Assembly (NCBI GenBank): GCA_947579605.1
Contig: OX388307.1
Span: 22,483,237 to 22,547,236 of the forward strand
Direction of reading: 5' to 3'
Source of the DNA: Athripsodes cinereus
Lineage: Eukaryota; Arthropoda; Insecta; Trichoptera; Leptoceridae
DNA: 64,000 nt
Below the pieces are notes generated by a model. The model was not told where the DNA came from. It saw only the letters and a list, made by a program, of their open reading frames with translations, and made no database searches. Made by a program: the position numbers and the translations under genes. Each line of letters begins with the position of its first letter. Positions within the stretch are counted from its first letter, which is position 1. Shown here in pieces: positions 24,401-36,830 of this stretch.

Positions 24401-27400
24401 ATATCAAGATGATAAAAGTTTACACAACAATTTTTTTTAAGACGTACCTATCTGGGTTTTTGTTATAAACCCAAATACAATCTTATACACCTTTCATAGT
24501 TGGCTTAAAGCTTGTGTCGTAAAAGGGAAGTTTGCCGGCACCTGGGATGGAACCGGGAACCCCATGTTCATGAGGAAAGTTTGAAACTTTGCTTCCAGAC
24601 TATAAAATTATCGTAGAATTTAAAATTTCGCACAAATATAAGCAAATGCCTAAGTGCAGCTGTACTTAAAGTAAATCAAAGTAAGAAATAATATACAGCA
24701 TTTATTTCGCTTGCACATTTGATTGTTAAGCGGGCTTATCTCTCTTATATTTCTGTTTGATCACAATACTGATACACTCTCATCAGTACTCAAACACGTT
24801 AGAGATAAATAATGTGGTTATATTGAAACCTTTAATATTATTTCGCGATTTGCATGGAAAAAATAATCAAGAGTTACAATCATAAATCATTGAATGCATC
24901 AGTTTTCATCCACTCTTATTTGGATGGGTGACTGTTATAAGTGCAATGTAATATGGAGTTCAATTTTAATGAATTGGTTTTTGTTTAAATATTTAACTAG
25001 TGTTTATTATCATCAATATAAAAGTTTATTTTGTCATTTTAATAGTGTTTTTTATTTTATTAATTTGTTTTAAGGGTGGGCTTACCCAGTACGAAAACTC
25101 ATAGGCACGCCACAGATACAATTTTTTATTTAATTACTACTCAATCAATGACCCCCATGTTTATGAATATTACTAATATAACACTATGGTTATCCTATCA
25201 CAGCACTTCCCACAAATGAGGTAGCTTGCAGACTCTCTGTATATTTTACATAAATAAATAAATAAATAAATAAATAAAAACTTTATTGAAAAAAAAAATA
25301 TTTCAAATGGCGGGTTTATTGCCGTGGGCAATTTCTGCCAACCAACCACTTTTGACATCAATTTGATATATACAATACATACAAGTGTATGAAAAAGAAG
25401 AAAAATATAAATAATAATAATAAATATATATATATACAATACTTATACCTACATAAAAATACATATATAAATGAATAGGTGGATGGGATGAAGGACAAGG
25501 AAGGAAACACGGGATTGTCAGTTAGATGGATTATTTAAGGAAAGGTAATGATGCCTCAGTTTACTTTTGAAAGAGAGAATAGTTGGAGCTAGTCTGATAG
25601 GAAGTGGGAGGTTATTCCATAATCTAGCCGCGTGTGTAGTGAAAGAAGAAGTGAAGAAAGATGTGTGATGTGAAGGTATGGTTAACAAACGGCGTCCACT
25701 TGAACGTAGAGAACGTTACATACATCTTATTTATGTCATAAAAAATGCAAATATTTAAGATAATTGGTAATTCATTGTTCTTTTGCTCTTTAATTCTATT
25801 TTTAAAGTGAAAAAGAACATCTTTTTGAGACGATTTTTCTAATTTTGGTTATTTATATTTTTTTTAAATAATTTTAAAAAATCATAAAAAAATTAGCAAA
25901 CTTGATTAATTTTTTTGTTAATTGTTAATTTTGTTAATTAATCTTAATTAACAGCCTTTCACAGGATACATGAAAACTATGGTTTAACCAAGTTACTTTA
26001 AATTTCTGTAACAATTTCTTGTTAAATCATAAATGATTTTTGCTTGTATTATTTAATTTGAAATGATTACAAATAGTCTATATCAGTGATTCCCAAGGTG
26101 GGGCGTACGCCCCACTGGTGGGGCATCACGCCTCAGAGGTGGGGCACCGCGCTTGCACATATTATTGAAAATTTACCAAATTTAATTAAAAAAGAGGCCG
26201 GTGGGGCATATGACTTATGAAATGACTACGGTGGGGAATGGCATGAAGAAGGTTGGGAAACACTGGTCTATATTATTTTTGTTATGAATCAACTAGATCT
26301 AAGTATTAATCACTTTATAAAAAATTATTGATATTTGTCGCAGAATTTATTCGAATGGAACGCCAACCTTGGTGGAGATTTTATTTCAATACCCTGACCC
26401 TGCTCAGAATTTAACTCAAGACTAATATGACATTGGTATGCGAGGCCCAGCTCTATAAGCCAACTACTTAAAATTATTATTTATATAAATACAGCACGTT
26501 AAAATATTAAAGTACTCTAATTGTTTACCATAAGAAACTTTTTACCATTTGTATAATGTAACAGACATTTACTTATGCAGATTCTGCATGAATGAATATG
26601 AAACTCCATTGCATCTGCTCACAGAATGTGAAACAATAATGCAAACATGAGATTAGAACAGATCAAAGGAACTAACCCACATAAAATTTTAATCAATTTG
26701 GGCAACATTACAATTCTAGGTTTTCCAATGTTACTTTGTGGAAAGAGATTTTAACAGTTATTGTGTTTACAAACAAATAAAAGAAACATTGTATTATTCC
26801 TCTATATTAATTAACTTACAGAGTGAAAATATTTTTGTGTGACACATACATATACACTTGTCATTAGTAACAAATTTAAATATTTTCACTTGGATATCAA
26901 AAAATCCTTGATATATCTTACCTCCGCTAGCCCCTCAATCACCCTTACAATGATAATTCCAGTTGGATTGTCTCCTCCAGCTCGTACCACAGCCGGTGTT
27001 ATCAGAGTCATTACAGCTGTTATAGCAACTCCAATTCCGAGCGGATGTTTTGCTCCATATTTTTCAATCATTACCCCAGCTGGCACCTGTGTTATAACGT
27101 ACCCATAATAAAAAGCGCTTAATATTAGTCCCTGTGTTTCTTCACTCCAGTTATATTCTCCGTGGATCTGAAATAAAAAATATATAAGTTCTCACAATCT
27201 ATCTACGCCGTTATGAGATCTCTCACAAGTGAGGTAAATAGTGGACTAAATGTATGTACTAAATATGGATTTCATTCTGTTGGTGCCTATAAGAATATAT
27301 AAGTTCTCACAATCTATCTACGCCGTTATGAGATCTCTCACAAGTGAGGTAAATAGTGGACTAAATGTATGTACTAAATATGGATTTCATTCTGTTGGTG

Positions 27401-29668
27401 CCTATAAGAATATATAAGTTCTCACAATCTATCTACGCCGTTATGAGATCTCTCACAAGTGAGGTAAATAGTGGACTAAATGTATGTACTAAATATGGAT
27501 TTCATTCTGTTGGTGCCTATAAGAATATATAAGTTCTCACAATCAATCTACGCCGTTATGAGATCTCTCACAAGTGAGGTAAATAGTGGACTAAATGTAT
27601 GTACTAAATATGGAATTCATTCTGTTGGTGCCTATAAGAATATATAAGTTCTCACAATCTATCTACGCCGTTATGAGATCTCTCACAAGTGAGGTAAATA
27701 GTGGACTAAATGTATGTACTAAATATGGATTTCATTCTGTTGGTGCCTATAAGAATATATAAGTTCTCACAATCTATCTACGCCGTTATGAGATCTCTCA
27801 CAAGTGAGGTAAATAGTGGACTAAATGTATGTACTAAATATGGATTTCATTCTGTTGGTGCCTATAAGAATATATAAGTTCTCACAATCTATCTACGCCG
27901 TTATGAGATCTCTCACAAGTGAGGTAAATAGTGGACTAAATGTATGTACTAAATATGGATTTCATTCTGTTGGTGCCTATAAGAATATATAAGTTCTCAC
28001 AATCTATCTACGCTGTTATGAGATCTCTCACAAGTGAGGTAAATAGTGGACTAAATGTATGTACTAAATATGGATTTCATTCTGTTGGTGCCTATAAGAA
28101 TAAGACATTCAGGATGGGTTGCATACCTCATTGCTGAATTGAAAATGTTGTATGTCTTGTACATGATGTTTTACAAATACCCCGCTTTTATGGAACACTA
28201 AAATACTATTGAAAAAGTTGATAATCTATTCTTTGCCGTAGACTCCATAGATCAATCAATGAAAAATAAGTGACTCTGAATTTTTCTGAATTGTAGAGAT
28301 ACATTTCTTCCATATGTTTTCATTAGAAATATTATAACATGGAAACATTTTAACAAGTATAGTTTGAAAGTACCACTAGAGAATAGCAATTTTATGGTTT
28401 TTCAAAACATAATGAATACTTCGATAAATTATTGAGTATTAATTCCTAACTATGTACATAATACTAATTGATGTGTTATTCAGTCTATTAATAACTAATT
28501 TTAAATCAGTGCTACATGTGTAATAACTTCGATTCAACAATTATTTTATGTCAGTCTGTACAAATTTGTATCATAGTTTTTGTTGGAATACTTTTTTCAA
28601 AAATGGAATAAAAAATGACATAATTTTTTTGGGTAGATGGCGCTCTTGTAGCTGACTTAACCCATTAACTTCTCCGATTTTTTTTATTAAATATAATAGT
28701 TTATCGATTAAGTTTTTACTTTTTTATTTTACGACTAAAATAAAGTGTTTTTGTTTATTGTTTTGTTTTTTTATGTTTGTTTCTGAAAATTAAGTGATAA
28801 ATTTTAATAAAAATAAATCTAATACAGTTTGTGACAATAAAAATAGTTTACTTACATGATTTGTATTTTAAAAAATAATTAAATAAATTGAAGTGACAAA
28901 TAATACTGTAAATGTGCTCTTGAGGTGATTTAATTACAAAAACAGCGCAATATAAGTGATCCAATAATAATAATAAAGCATGGAATGGAAAAAGAAAGCA
29001 CGTTCACTTAAAATGATTTGTGTATGTTGTTATACCAGAATACGTTGAAATTGAGACAGCATTGATTGTCTATAAGAAATTGCAAAAACTATAAGTTCAC
29101 AAGCTATTGAGGCATATGTTTACAGAAAATGAAAATAAAAATTTGGTGGTAAAATTTGAACACCAATCTCTTGATTTTGAGACTTATGTATTATACTTTC
29201 ATGAATAACATCTAAAAATCAGAAATGAGATATGCCACCAGTTGCGAGAGACTTTTATGAAACTGTTGGTACATTGATTAAATACAGGTATTCCTCTAGC
29301 TACCCCTTTTGTGAGAGGTGTCATAATAAATTAAAGTAAATAAATAATCTTACACTTGTAGAATTTCCAGTATTAGAGCCCAAATTGGGACAGGCGTTTG
29401 GATCTTGTATTTCTTCTTTTTCTCTCGCCACTACCATCTGCGTGATAGCAATGTTTAAACACACTCTCAGTGTGTATGCCACCAATACACAGAAAAAAGA
29501 CATTATGGCAATCACATATCGTTGAGGGATGCAAAAAACTAAAAAAAAAATTAGACCACTTATTTCCATACATATGTACATTACTTTTACCTCTTAAAAA
29601 ATAAACAAATTAAATTAAAAAAAAATTCACTTACATTTCGATACAGTGAGTTTCCATCCTGTCAACAT
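21460..29668 (-). CDS. SLC17-type MFS anion/phosphate transporter, gene B (complete, 494 aa)
   Basis: Eight exons: 29635-29668, 29354-29538, 26922-27167, 23800-24009, 23099-23254, 22381-22597, 21864-22102 and 21460-21657, totalling 1485 nt. Exon lengths 185/246/210/156/217/239 and phases equal those of gene A. The first exon codes only MLTGWKLTVSK plus one base. Key segments are FCIPQRYVIAIMSFF and LRVCLNIAITQMV in helix 1, a loop with NST sequon, THx replaced by TQVPAGVMIEKYGAK at the helix 2-3 turn, RVIEGLAEGPTMPAL with [64 protein letters not shown] and WWNDIDKNGYPESW near a lysine-rich C-terminus. Its introns are the longest of the three complete genes because they contain LINE pieces, a hAT MITE and the 115-bp tandem array. 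Substrate unknown; a role in anion or phosphate transport follows from the family. Confidence 0.88.
23625..23762 (+). repeat. LINE 3' tail with stem-loop, family L-hp
   Basis: GTTAGTTGGAAGACATCGCA then TCTTAGCGATAAACTCGCCC and CTCTGTACATTGAATTG, ending GAAGAATAAAATAAATAAAT. It is nearly identical to 7434-7570. It lies in an intron of gene B, antisense to it. Confidence 0.7.
24430..24610 (-). repeat. Dispersed repeat with tRNA-like segment, copy 2
   Basis: Same blocks as 10166-10345: GTACCTATCTGGGTTTTTGT, TATACACCTTTC, GCCGGCACCTGGGATGGAAC and CAGACTATAAA. The minus strand contains CCCGGTTCCATCCCAGG, close to a tRNA box B. It may be a tRNA-derived SINE and lies in an intron of gene B. Confidence 0.5.
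25249..25715 (-). pseudogene. 5'-truncated non-LTR retrotransposon (CR1/L2/Jockey-like) with RT C-terminus
   Basis: From ~25714 leftward the minus strand is open for ~65 codons to a stop at 25518. It contains GRRLLTIPSHH, HAARLWNNLPLPIRLAPTIL and SFKSKLRHHYLS, the typical last segment of LINE reverse-transcriptase proteins. A 3' UTR with GGCAGAAATTGCCCACGGCA follows, then AATAAAG and a (TTTA)n tail at 25249-25276. It is 5' truncated, as usual for target-primed insertion, and sits in the same direction as gene B in its intron. Confidence 0.75.
26084..26265. mobile_element. 182-bp hAT-type MITE with 8-bp target duplication
   Basis: The ends are CAGTGATTCCCAAGG and CCTTCTTCATG...-type sequence closing in GGTTGGGAAACACTG, i.e. 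inverted CAGTG-TTCCCAA termini. GTCTATAT occurs immediately outside both ends (26076-26083 and 26266-26273), a perfect 8-bp target duplication as hAT elements make. The body is GC-rich with repeated GGTGGGGC blocks and codes for nothing. Confidence 0.88.
27182..28101. repeat. Tandem array: 8 copies of a 115-bp unit
   Basis: Copies start at 27182, 27297, 27412, 27527, 27642, 27757, 27872 and 27987. They are nearly identical: only copy 4 (two changes) and copy 8 (one change) differ by eye. The unit contains CGCCGTTATGAGATCTCTCA, CAAGTGAGGTAAATAGTGGA and TTCATTCTGTTGGTGCCTAT. The last copy runs directly into AAGACATTCAGGATGGGTTG, which is the downstream half of the dispersed R1 repeat, so the array grew from within one R1 copy. 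It begins 14 bp from exon 3 of gene B. Confidence 0.95.
28102..28210 (+). repeat. R1 repeat, 3' part following the tandem array
   Basis: AAGACATTCAGGATGGGTTG, ACCTCATTGCTGAATTG and a later TTTATGGAACACT-type end match R1 copies at 60340-60600 and 46160-46410. Confidence 0.65.
28905..28985 (+). repeat. LINE 3' tail related to that at 34755-35070
   Basis: GTGCTCTTGAGGTGATTTAA and ACAGCGCAATATAAGTG, ending in (AATA)n, parallel the end of the 35-kb LINE (TGCGCCCTTGAAGTGA, ACGGCGCACTATAAATTG, (TTA)n). Confidence 0.5.
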
Positions 29669-31365
29669 CTTAAATAAGTTTATATATTTATTTATTTATT
29701 TTACCTTTTTTAAATGGTGTTATTTTAAAAATTTTAGTAATATTGACTCCCTTTATAGGAATGTTGTGTTCATTGTTTACTCTCCACTGATTAGCTGACA
29801 AATATTTGAAACATCTCACATACATACATTAGTAGTAATGTTATCAGATGCATACTAACTTTAGAGTGGTGTAACCCATATTTAACCTGTATCTATTGAT
29901 TTGAACCTAACAAAGACCCCCATAAACAGTCAAATAAGTTTGTCAATTCATTTATCATCTATTATTGTCAAACACCTTCTCAAATGCTTAAACAATTTTT
30001 ATTTTGTAAATATTTTCTACAATTATTCTCACAATAGTGCATAGAGTTTTTTATTTAGTTATTTACATTTATTTCATTTTATTTGCTTATTTAGAATTAA
30101 AAATTAAAATAAAGACATTGATAGATGTCATTGTATGAATGGCATATCAGCGTTCAGGTTATTTAAAGTGCATATCAAATTTAGAAAATCCACACTTTTT
30201 TTAAACTAATCTGAAGTTTAAAACAAACATAAATACATCCTTGGAAATCCTAGGCAACCTAAACAATATGATTGCTTTGTGAAGCTGTAGTAGCCTTATA
30301 AAGTTTGGGACTTTATTTAGATTGAGAAAAAAGTTACCTATTTTTATAATGATAAAATATATGTCAACCAAAATTTAGACCACTTAACGAACTTCTAATT
30401 TATTTCACAAGCAAAGTTGCAGACTAAAATATATCTAGCAAAGTTGCTGCAAAACAAACAAATCCATCAAACAATTTGTCAATCCTATGTTAAAGTTTAG
30501 AGGGATCTTTAGTAACAATACCATGATGAATTAGATAATTTATTTTGTTGTAGTATCTCAAGGCTGCAGTACATGATGTACTACTTACTATAATATCTAG
30601 TACTACTGAGTAGACTTTTAATGTATTACCTACAACCAATGTAAACAATACTATTATTTTGTCACTCATTATAACATTTTTATGCCCACATCTATGTAAT
30701 TGGAAAACAACACTTTTATATCACAGTTATTATTATTTATGAATATTGTTAAATAGCAACGCTATAATTTTCATTTTTAAAATACGTGCTATTCTATTTT
30801 TCTGTTGGGTATTTCTTTAATTTTATTTGTATCCAGAATAAAAATAAAATTCCCACCCTTTTCTACAAGTTCTCGAGTGTCATATGAACTCAGGCATTTG
30901 TTAAATATTGCATTTATAAGACATTTACCTAATATCTTCAGCAATGAGGTATGCCCCCCTTCTGATTTTGTAATTGGTATGAAGTGGGCAACTTGCATGT
31001 TTATTAAATGCAGTTAGTCTCCTGACTGCCCCACTTGTGGAATATACAGTGATGGTATGCCCCACAATATAATGATAAAAAAAAGTTCTCTTGAAAATGT
31101 TAAGCTGACATGACGAAAGAGCTTGAGCAATAAAATCAATAGTGAAAAGTAAACAGTGTTTTGTATCAAATATGTTAAAAATGTTTTTCCACAATGTGAA
31201 TTCACAAACCCTGGATCATATATATAAAACATTTAAGAAGTTTAAGGTATATCAGCATTAAGATATACCAGTTACATGTAGGTACATGTTAATAGTATCT
31301 TGATCATCAGCTTTTTATGTCAAATATATTTTTTATCTTAAACTCATAATTTTGTACATATTTTT
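29669..31365. other. Intergenic region between SLC17 genes B and C
   Basis: 1.7 kb, AT-rich. It contains the 5' flank of B and 3' flank of C plus an R1 fragment (30935-31065). No gene is recognised; the minus-strand open frames at 30789-31232 lie within or beside the repeat. Confidence 0.5.
30935..31065 (-). repeat. R1 repeat fragment, reverse orientation
   Basis: The minus strand carries CCATCACTGTATATTCCACA, AGTGGGGCAGTCAGGAGAC and ATAAACATGCAAGTTGCCC, then AATGAGGTATGCC inverted, in the order seen in the forward copy at 60340-60600. Confidence 0.65.
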
Positions 31366-34300
31366 TTAAAAATGTGTGTGATCATCTTTTCCATTAGAAA
31401 TAACATTCACTTTAATAGCTTTGTGTTTCTTCCATGACTCGGGATATCCATTTTTCTCTATATCGTTCCACCACTGCACTTCTCCTTGTGCAAATATAAC
31501 ATAGAATATATTAGTGACTGTCAGTACACCAAATACTATCCAAAATGCCGTCCGCCATTGCTCTTGTGTTTGCTAAAAAAGGAGTAAAATCAATTGAAGT
31601 TCATAACAATTCTTTTACCTTAAAAAAAGAAAGTCCGAGACCGTGACCATCAGACTACCCACCATTTCAAATTAATCTCTAGGATGTAAATATAATAACT
31701 ATTGGATAGATGTATTTTTTTCTTGAGATTATTTTAATTAAAAAGTCTTATCAAATTCATTGTCAATTTTGATAAACATCATGATTGTGAAGGTACAAAA
31801 TTATCCAACGAATGTCAAAAAAAATTATCATCATTTTAACTCATTTTGAATACAAAAAGAGATAGTGCATTATTGGGCATGTATTGGATTGGTTTGACCT
31901 CTAAAAACAATACCATAGACCAGCAAAAGAAGACTGCAATGTTTGTAGTCAATATTATCGACATAACAGCATTTGGTGGGAAGTTAACATAAAATTTATA
32001 AGAACCTTACACAAAACTAATTTTAATTTCTTTTACTGTACTTTGTTCATTGCAAGTTGGTTTCATAAGATTTTTGGTCAATAAACCATTAATAAATTTT
32101 TGATACAAGTCAATTTCTTTTTAAATTCTCTCATGTTTATAAATCTATTTGAATTTGAAGAATATCTCATGTTTCAGTGCAAAGTGTTGCACAATATTTT
32201 TAATACATATTAGTAAACTTACTTCTGGTGTCAAGTATCCGACTACGTATGGAGTTATAATTCCAGAAATGGCTGCCGTACCATTTATTAAAGCTGTTGC
32301 CGTACCAGAATAATTTGGCGTGAGGTCCAAAGCATTTATCTTCATTCCACAGTAGTAGGCACCCATTGTACCCATAGCAACACAGAACATTATCACAGCT
32401 AAGTCTTTGTCGCAACCAGCGTAACTGGCTGCTAAAATGAATATGCCTGGACCCATTGCAGCTAAAAATTTATAATGCATCTTATAAAGTTTTAATTTCA
32501 TATTTAATATGCATATTCTTTTAGAAATTTCAACATTTGTTTGAGCAAACCACAATGTCTATCTTGTATGAATGAAGAGAGTCCCGCCCAGATATTTCAG
32601 GAGTCATAGACTCCTCTTTATCCGCACATTCAAACCAAAATCGTCCTTAAAGGCGCGCCATTAGGCAGGTCTGAAGGACCAGCCGGCTAAAACCACCATC
32701 AAGGGTTTCTTTTATACTACACACTCTCTTCAGTGCCCCATTTGAAAGTAAATTAATTTATTAAATATAAAGTAAAAACAAATATTAAATAAAAAGACAC
32801 AAAAGTAGAACAAGAATAACACAAGTAGATAGCATAGATTGAGTAAAGGATATGTGCAAAATTGGTGAATAACAAAAGGCAAAGGTGAGGTGTCCAGAGA
32901 CATGTTATTTGGCATTCAGAGAGCCATCAGTGTCTGAATGGTATGAAAACATTAAACCCTCACAAAAGGGGCATACCTCCCAAACCATCTTGTATCAGTT
33001 TAGTTCTATATATCATATTACTTTCTCTATCTTTTAAGGTTTCTTCAGATGATTATATTATATATGTGCACAATTTGTAAAGCGTTGTTTACTTATAACA
33101 CGACCTCAAGGGGCCATATTATGCATCTATCATTGGTATACAAAGGAAAACAACTGGGTTCATTTTTGTATTTAGTCATTCATACTATCATATAATATTT
33201 CACATTCCTTATTATTTGGTGCAACATGTGGACTTTTATAATAGACTTTTATATTTTTAAATCATTTAAAATAAGACATAGAATATTTTTTGTTTTCCAT
33301 ATAGGTATATCGCTCACCCTGAATGTCTTCTTTTTTTTGCATGGAGGGGACAACTGTCATGTTTATTTTGTGCAGTTAGGCTGCTGTCTGCTCTAACATA
33401 GTTTTGATTAATAGATTCCCGTGTATACCAACAAATGTAATTATATCATATTTATTTCTTGCAATTATGATGTGTATGATATTCATCTAAATAAAGATAA
33501 ACATTAATTCAATGTTTTATCATTAAAGTAACAATGCCTCTAAAATCATTTGCTTGGATTAGGGGAACCTTGATTTTGTTTGTTAAATATTGACAATACT
33601 AAAGATGTTCTTACAAAAGTGAAAATGTTTTTATGACATCAATTAAGTTAAGTATCTGTATCATAATAGTAATCATCTGTTATCTTGAAACATTAATCTC
33701 TTGTTATGTATAAGAATACTCAAGTGTCTTTATGTCAAACATAATCTAAAGATCTCGTAATAATATAAAATTATTGTACTCACCGATGGTTGTAAATATT
33801 TTTCTTGCATTTTTTGTGGATAAATAACTTCTTTTCACACACCAATCACAGAATGCTCCGAATGCAAAAGATGTAAGCCACATTACCAAATATGGCAAGG
33901 CCGATAACAATCCTGTATTTTTAATACTAAACTTCAAGACGTCATTCATATATTTAGGCAGATCTGTCACCATTGTGAAGTAACCCCAATCGTGGCCAAT
34001 CTATAAAAAAATAAATAATCAAATTTGTGTTATATCAAATCATTTGAAAGAAAACAGAACATTTTTTTTATATCTCACTCACTGCAGCGACCACTATTGC
34101 CCAAATTGCCATTGAAGAGAAAAAAGGTCTCCAAGGTACAGATTTTTCATTTTTCTTCTCAATTTTAGATTCCAAATATTCTCTTTCTTTGTCAGAAATA
34201 TATGGATGAGTTCTGGGATCACTGTAGACCAGAAGTTGCTAAAAATGGTTAAACTTCATTTACCTATTAATGTATATTTTGTACAGAACAAACTAAAATT

Positions 34301-36345
34301 TCAACCCATTATGTATCAGTGACATATGCATTGCCTGATTGTCTTAGTTTTTAAGTTAAAAGAACATTTTATATTATAAATGTATAAAACTAATTATTTT
34401 TTGATAGATATGTAAAGTGTAGAATCGGATTAATGGAAATCCCCAGACTTCTGCATTATCCGGGTGGTTGGTGGATCTCCTTCAAATTCATATAATGGTG
34501 TTCTGAATTTCTTACCCAAAATATAAACCACAGTACTCCAATCCCTCCAAATATATAGAACACATTGGGCCAGTTTCCATCACCAGACATGACGAATCCT
34601 GATATAATGGTTCCCAAGATATTTCCTATTTGTGCTCCTCCAAATATCAGAGACCCCATAATTCCTCGTTCATTTTTAGTGACCCATCGAGACATAAGTG
34701 ATGCCAAAGCAGGCATTGTCGGACCCTTCAGATTACATAAACCATACAATTATGTTTATAAAAATCTTCAGCATTTGTTTGTTAACTAATCCTGAACAAG
34801 TGCGTAAGACACAGTCTCTTGATCTGTTCAAGAGTCGATTAAAGACACACTTGTTTGGTATATCATATAAATTGTACAACTTATTGTTATTTATATATGT
34901 TTAGTTTTTATAATAGCTTATTAATATTTGTATTATACATATGTATCAGGCTTTAATCATAGGTATAAACACGATATTTTAGGATGCGCCCTTGAAGTGA
35001 ATATATTCCACAAAACGGCGCACTATAAATTGTCTAGTTATTATTATTATTATTATTAATAACAGAGATAGATTTTTTAATGTGACTTAAGCATGCATTA
35101 TATAATTTGGCACAAGTCAGAATTAGTTTCAATTAGTTGATTCATTATACTGGAATTTAAATTTTCCTCGTGTTTATAATGTAGGATCTGTTAAATTATT
35201 TCCTCAAAGTTAACAATAATTATTGGTAAATGTTGCCTAACATACCTCTCCTAGTCCCTCTACAACTCGTACAACAATCAATCCTGTTGGATCATCACCA
35301 CAAGCTCGAGCAATAGCAGGTGTAGCTAAAGTCAAAATAGATGTTAAAAGAATCCCAAGACCCAGTGTGTGCTTGGCTCCATATTTCTCAGAAATAAGTG
35401 CAGCAGGGACATGTGTTATAATGTAGCCATAGTAGAATGATCCGAGGATGATTCCTTGAGTCTTTTGGTCCCATTTATATTCACCATATATCTTTAAAAT
35501 AATAACAATTAACATCAATTTCATTTACATGCAGTTGAGTCACTGCCTATCCCAATTATGAAAGAGACCATGCGTGTATAAATAAATAAAGAACTCACTA
35601 CAGTTTAAATATTTGTATAAAAATATTTAGGTGTCCTGGAATGAGATAACTCTGCAAAAAATTGTTTCTTCCTGTGTCCTAAAGAGGAGTGTTACAGAGT
35701 AAAGGAGGGAAATATCATAATCTATCTTGTAGTATAGTGAAAATCAATATATGTATGTTAGATGATTTATTCGGCACCGTTTAATGGAGCATCAATCTCA
35801 AGGGCATGATAAGCAATATCAAATAAATACTCACATTTCCTTGTATAGCACTTCCGTTTGAAACGGCTAAATCAGGACAAGTGTTTGGATCATATTTATG
35901 AGTATTGTGTGTAGGAACTACCATCTGTGTTATGGCTATATTCAGACAAACCCTCAGTGTGTACGCCACCATAACGCACAAGAAGCTCATTACTCCAACT
36001 ATGTATCTTTGAGGGATACAAAAAACTACAAATAAAAATTGCACCATTCAATACACATTATATTGTTTGCTACTTTTTAATAATATTGTACAAGATTATA
36101 AAAAAATATTTCCGAATGAAACCATTCGAGAGGACAGCTTAAATGTTTATTACATGCAGCTGGTATCCTGGCTACCCCATTGATGGGATATACTGCGATG
36201 GTATAATTTAAATATGTATCTCGATTTTGGTGAACTTACTACTTGAGCTTTTTATGGTATTTAGAGGAGTAAATAAGAGACAAGCTTGTTATTATTTTCA
36301 AACAAACTCACATTTTGAAAGCGTAAGCCTCCATCCTGTTAACAT
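31366..36345 (-). CDS. SLC17-type MFS anion/phosphate transporter, gene C (complete, 499 aa)
   Basis: Eight exons: 36312-36345, 35835-36025, 35246-35491, 34516-34725, 34083-34238, 33784-34000, 32223-32461 and 31366-31572, totalling 1500 nt, all GT-AG with the same phases as A and B. The first exon codes MLTGWRLTLSK, almost the same as in B. Visible landmarks: FCIPQRYIVGVMSFLCVMVA, LRVCLNIAITQMV, loop with CPDL and an NGS sequon, THVPAALISEKYGAK, RVVEGLGEGPTMPAL with [65 protein letters not shown] and WWNDIEKNGYPESW near the C-terminus. A LINE fragment lies in the intron between exons 3 and 4. It is closest to A over the body and to B at the first exon. Family knowledge points to phosphate or organic-anion transport; the substrate is not readable. 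Confidence 0.89.
34755..35070 (+). pseudogene. 5'-truncated LINE (CR1/L2-like) with RT C-terminus
   Basis: From ~34788 the plus strand reads NPEQVRKTQSLDLFKSRLKT and HLFGISYKLYN, the standard end of CR1/L2-clade reverse-transcriptase proteins. Stop at 34902-34904. The 3' UTR contains GATGCGCCCTTGAAGTGAAT and ACGGCGCACTATAAATTG and ends in (TTA)n near 35040-35060. It is inserted antisense in an intron of gene C. Confidence 0.72.
36120..36215 (-). repeat. R1 repeat fragment, reverse orientation
   Basis: The minus strand shows ACCATCGCAGTATATCCCAT, ATGGGGTAGCCAGGATACCA and GCTGCATGTAATAAACAT, then GTCCTCTC. It lies in the first intron of gene C. Confidence 0.65.
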
Positions 36346-36734
36346 TTTCCTTTAATCACTGTGTTTTTTTTTGAGATGTGTAACAAAACTGAGTTCAAAA
36401 TCACTTTAACGACACTATACAACTTGACACATTGACTTCCTATGATACCTACTCAGATAAAAAAATATTTCCTTCGTTTGATGAGAGCATTGAGATGAGT
36501 TTAAATTTACACTATATTACCATGGTTAAAGATTATCAGTTGTTGTCAATCCATTTTTTCAGTATAAATATTTTTTTCTGAATTCAGTCTCAGTTTTGAA
36601 GTACTCATCACATTGAGTTTATTCCAATCAATACTACAGATTTATCTACGACAAAATTTTATATTTAAATAAGAATAAAATTGTTTTTCTGTGGTAAATC
36701 CACCAATATTGAAAATCTTTAATTAAATGATGAG

Positions 36735-36830
36735 ATAAGCCACCCATTCTGAATGTCTTATTTTTATTTGATACAGAGAGTGTATCCTGTATCTTCATTA
36801 AATACAGTTAGACTACTAATAACAAGATGC
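36735..36830 (-). repeat. R1 repeat fragment, reverse orientation
   Basis: ATAAGCCACCCATTCTGAAT then GTCTTATTTTTAT and a diverged AAATACAGTTAG block correspond to the reverse complement of the R1 3' half. Confidence 0.45.

Noticed and set aside
26839..27108. Plus-strand open frame of 89 codons
   Set aside because: It is antisense to an SLC17 gene B exon (26922-27167). Several other plus-strand frames (18784, 19457, 34565, 43466) have the same cause.
27182..28101. CRISPR array
   Set aside because: The units are contiguous 115-bp repeats with no distinct spacers and lie in an intron of an animal gene; this is a tandem repeat.
27940..28137. 65-codon plus-strand frame
   Set aside because: It is entirely inside the last two array units and the adjoining R1 repeat.
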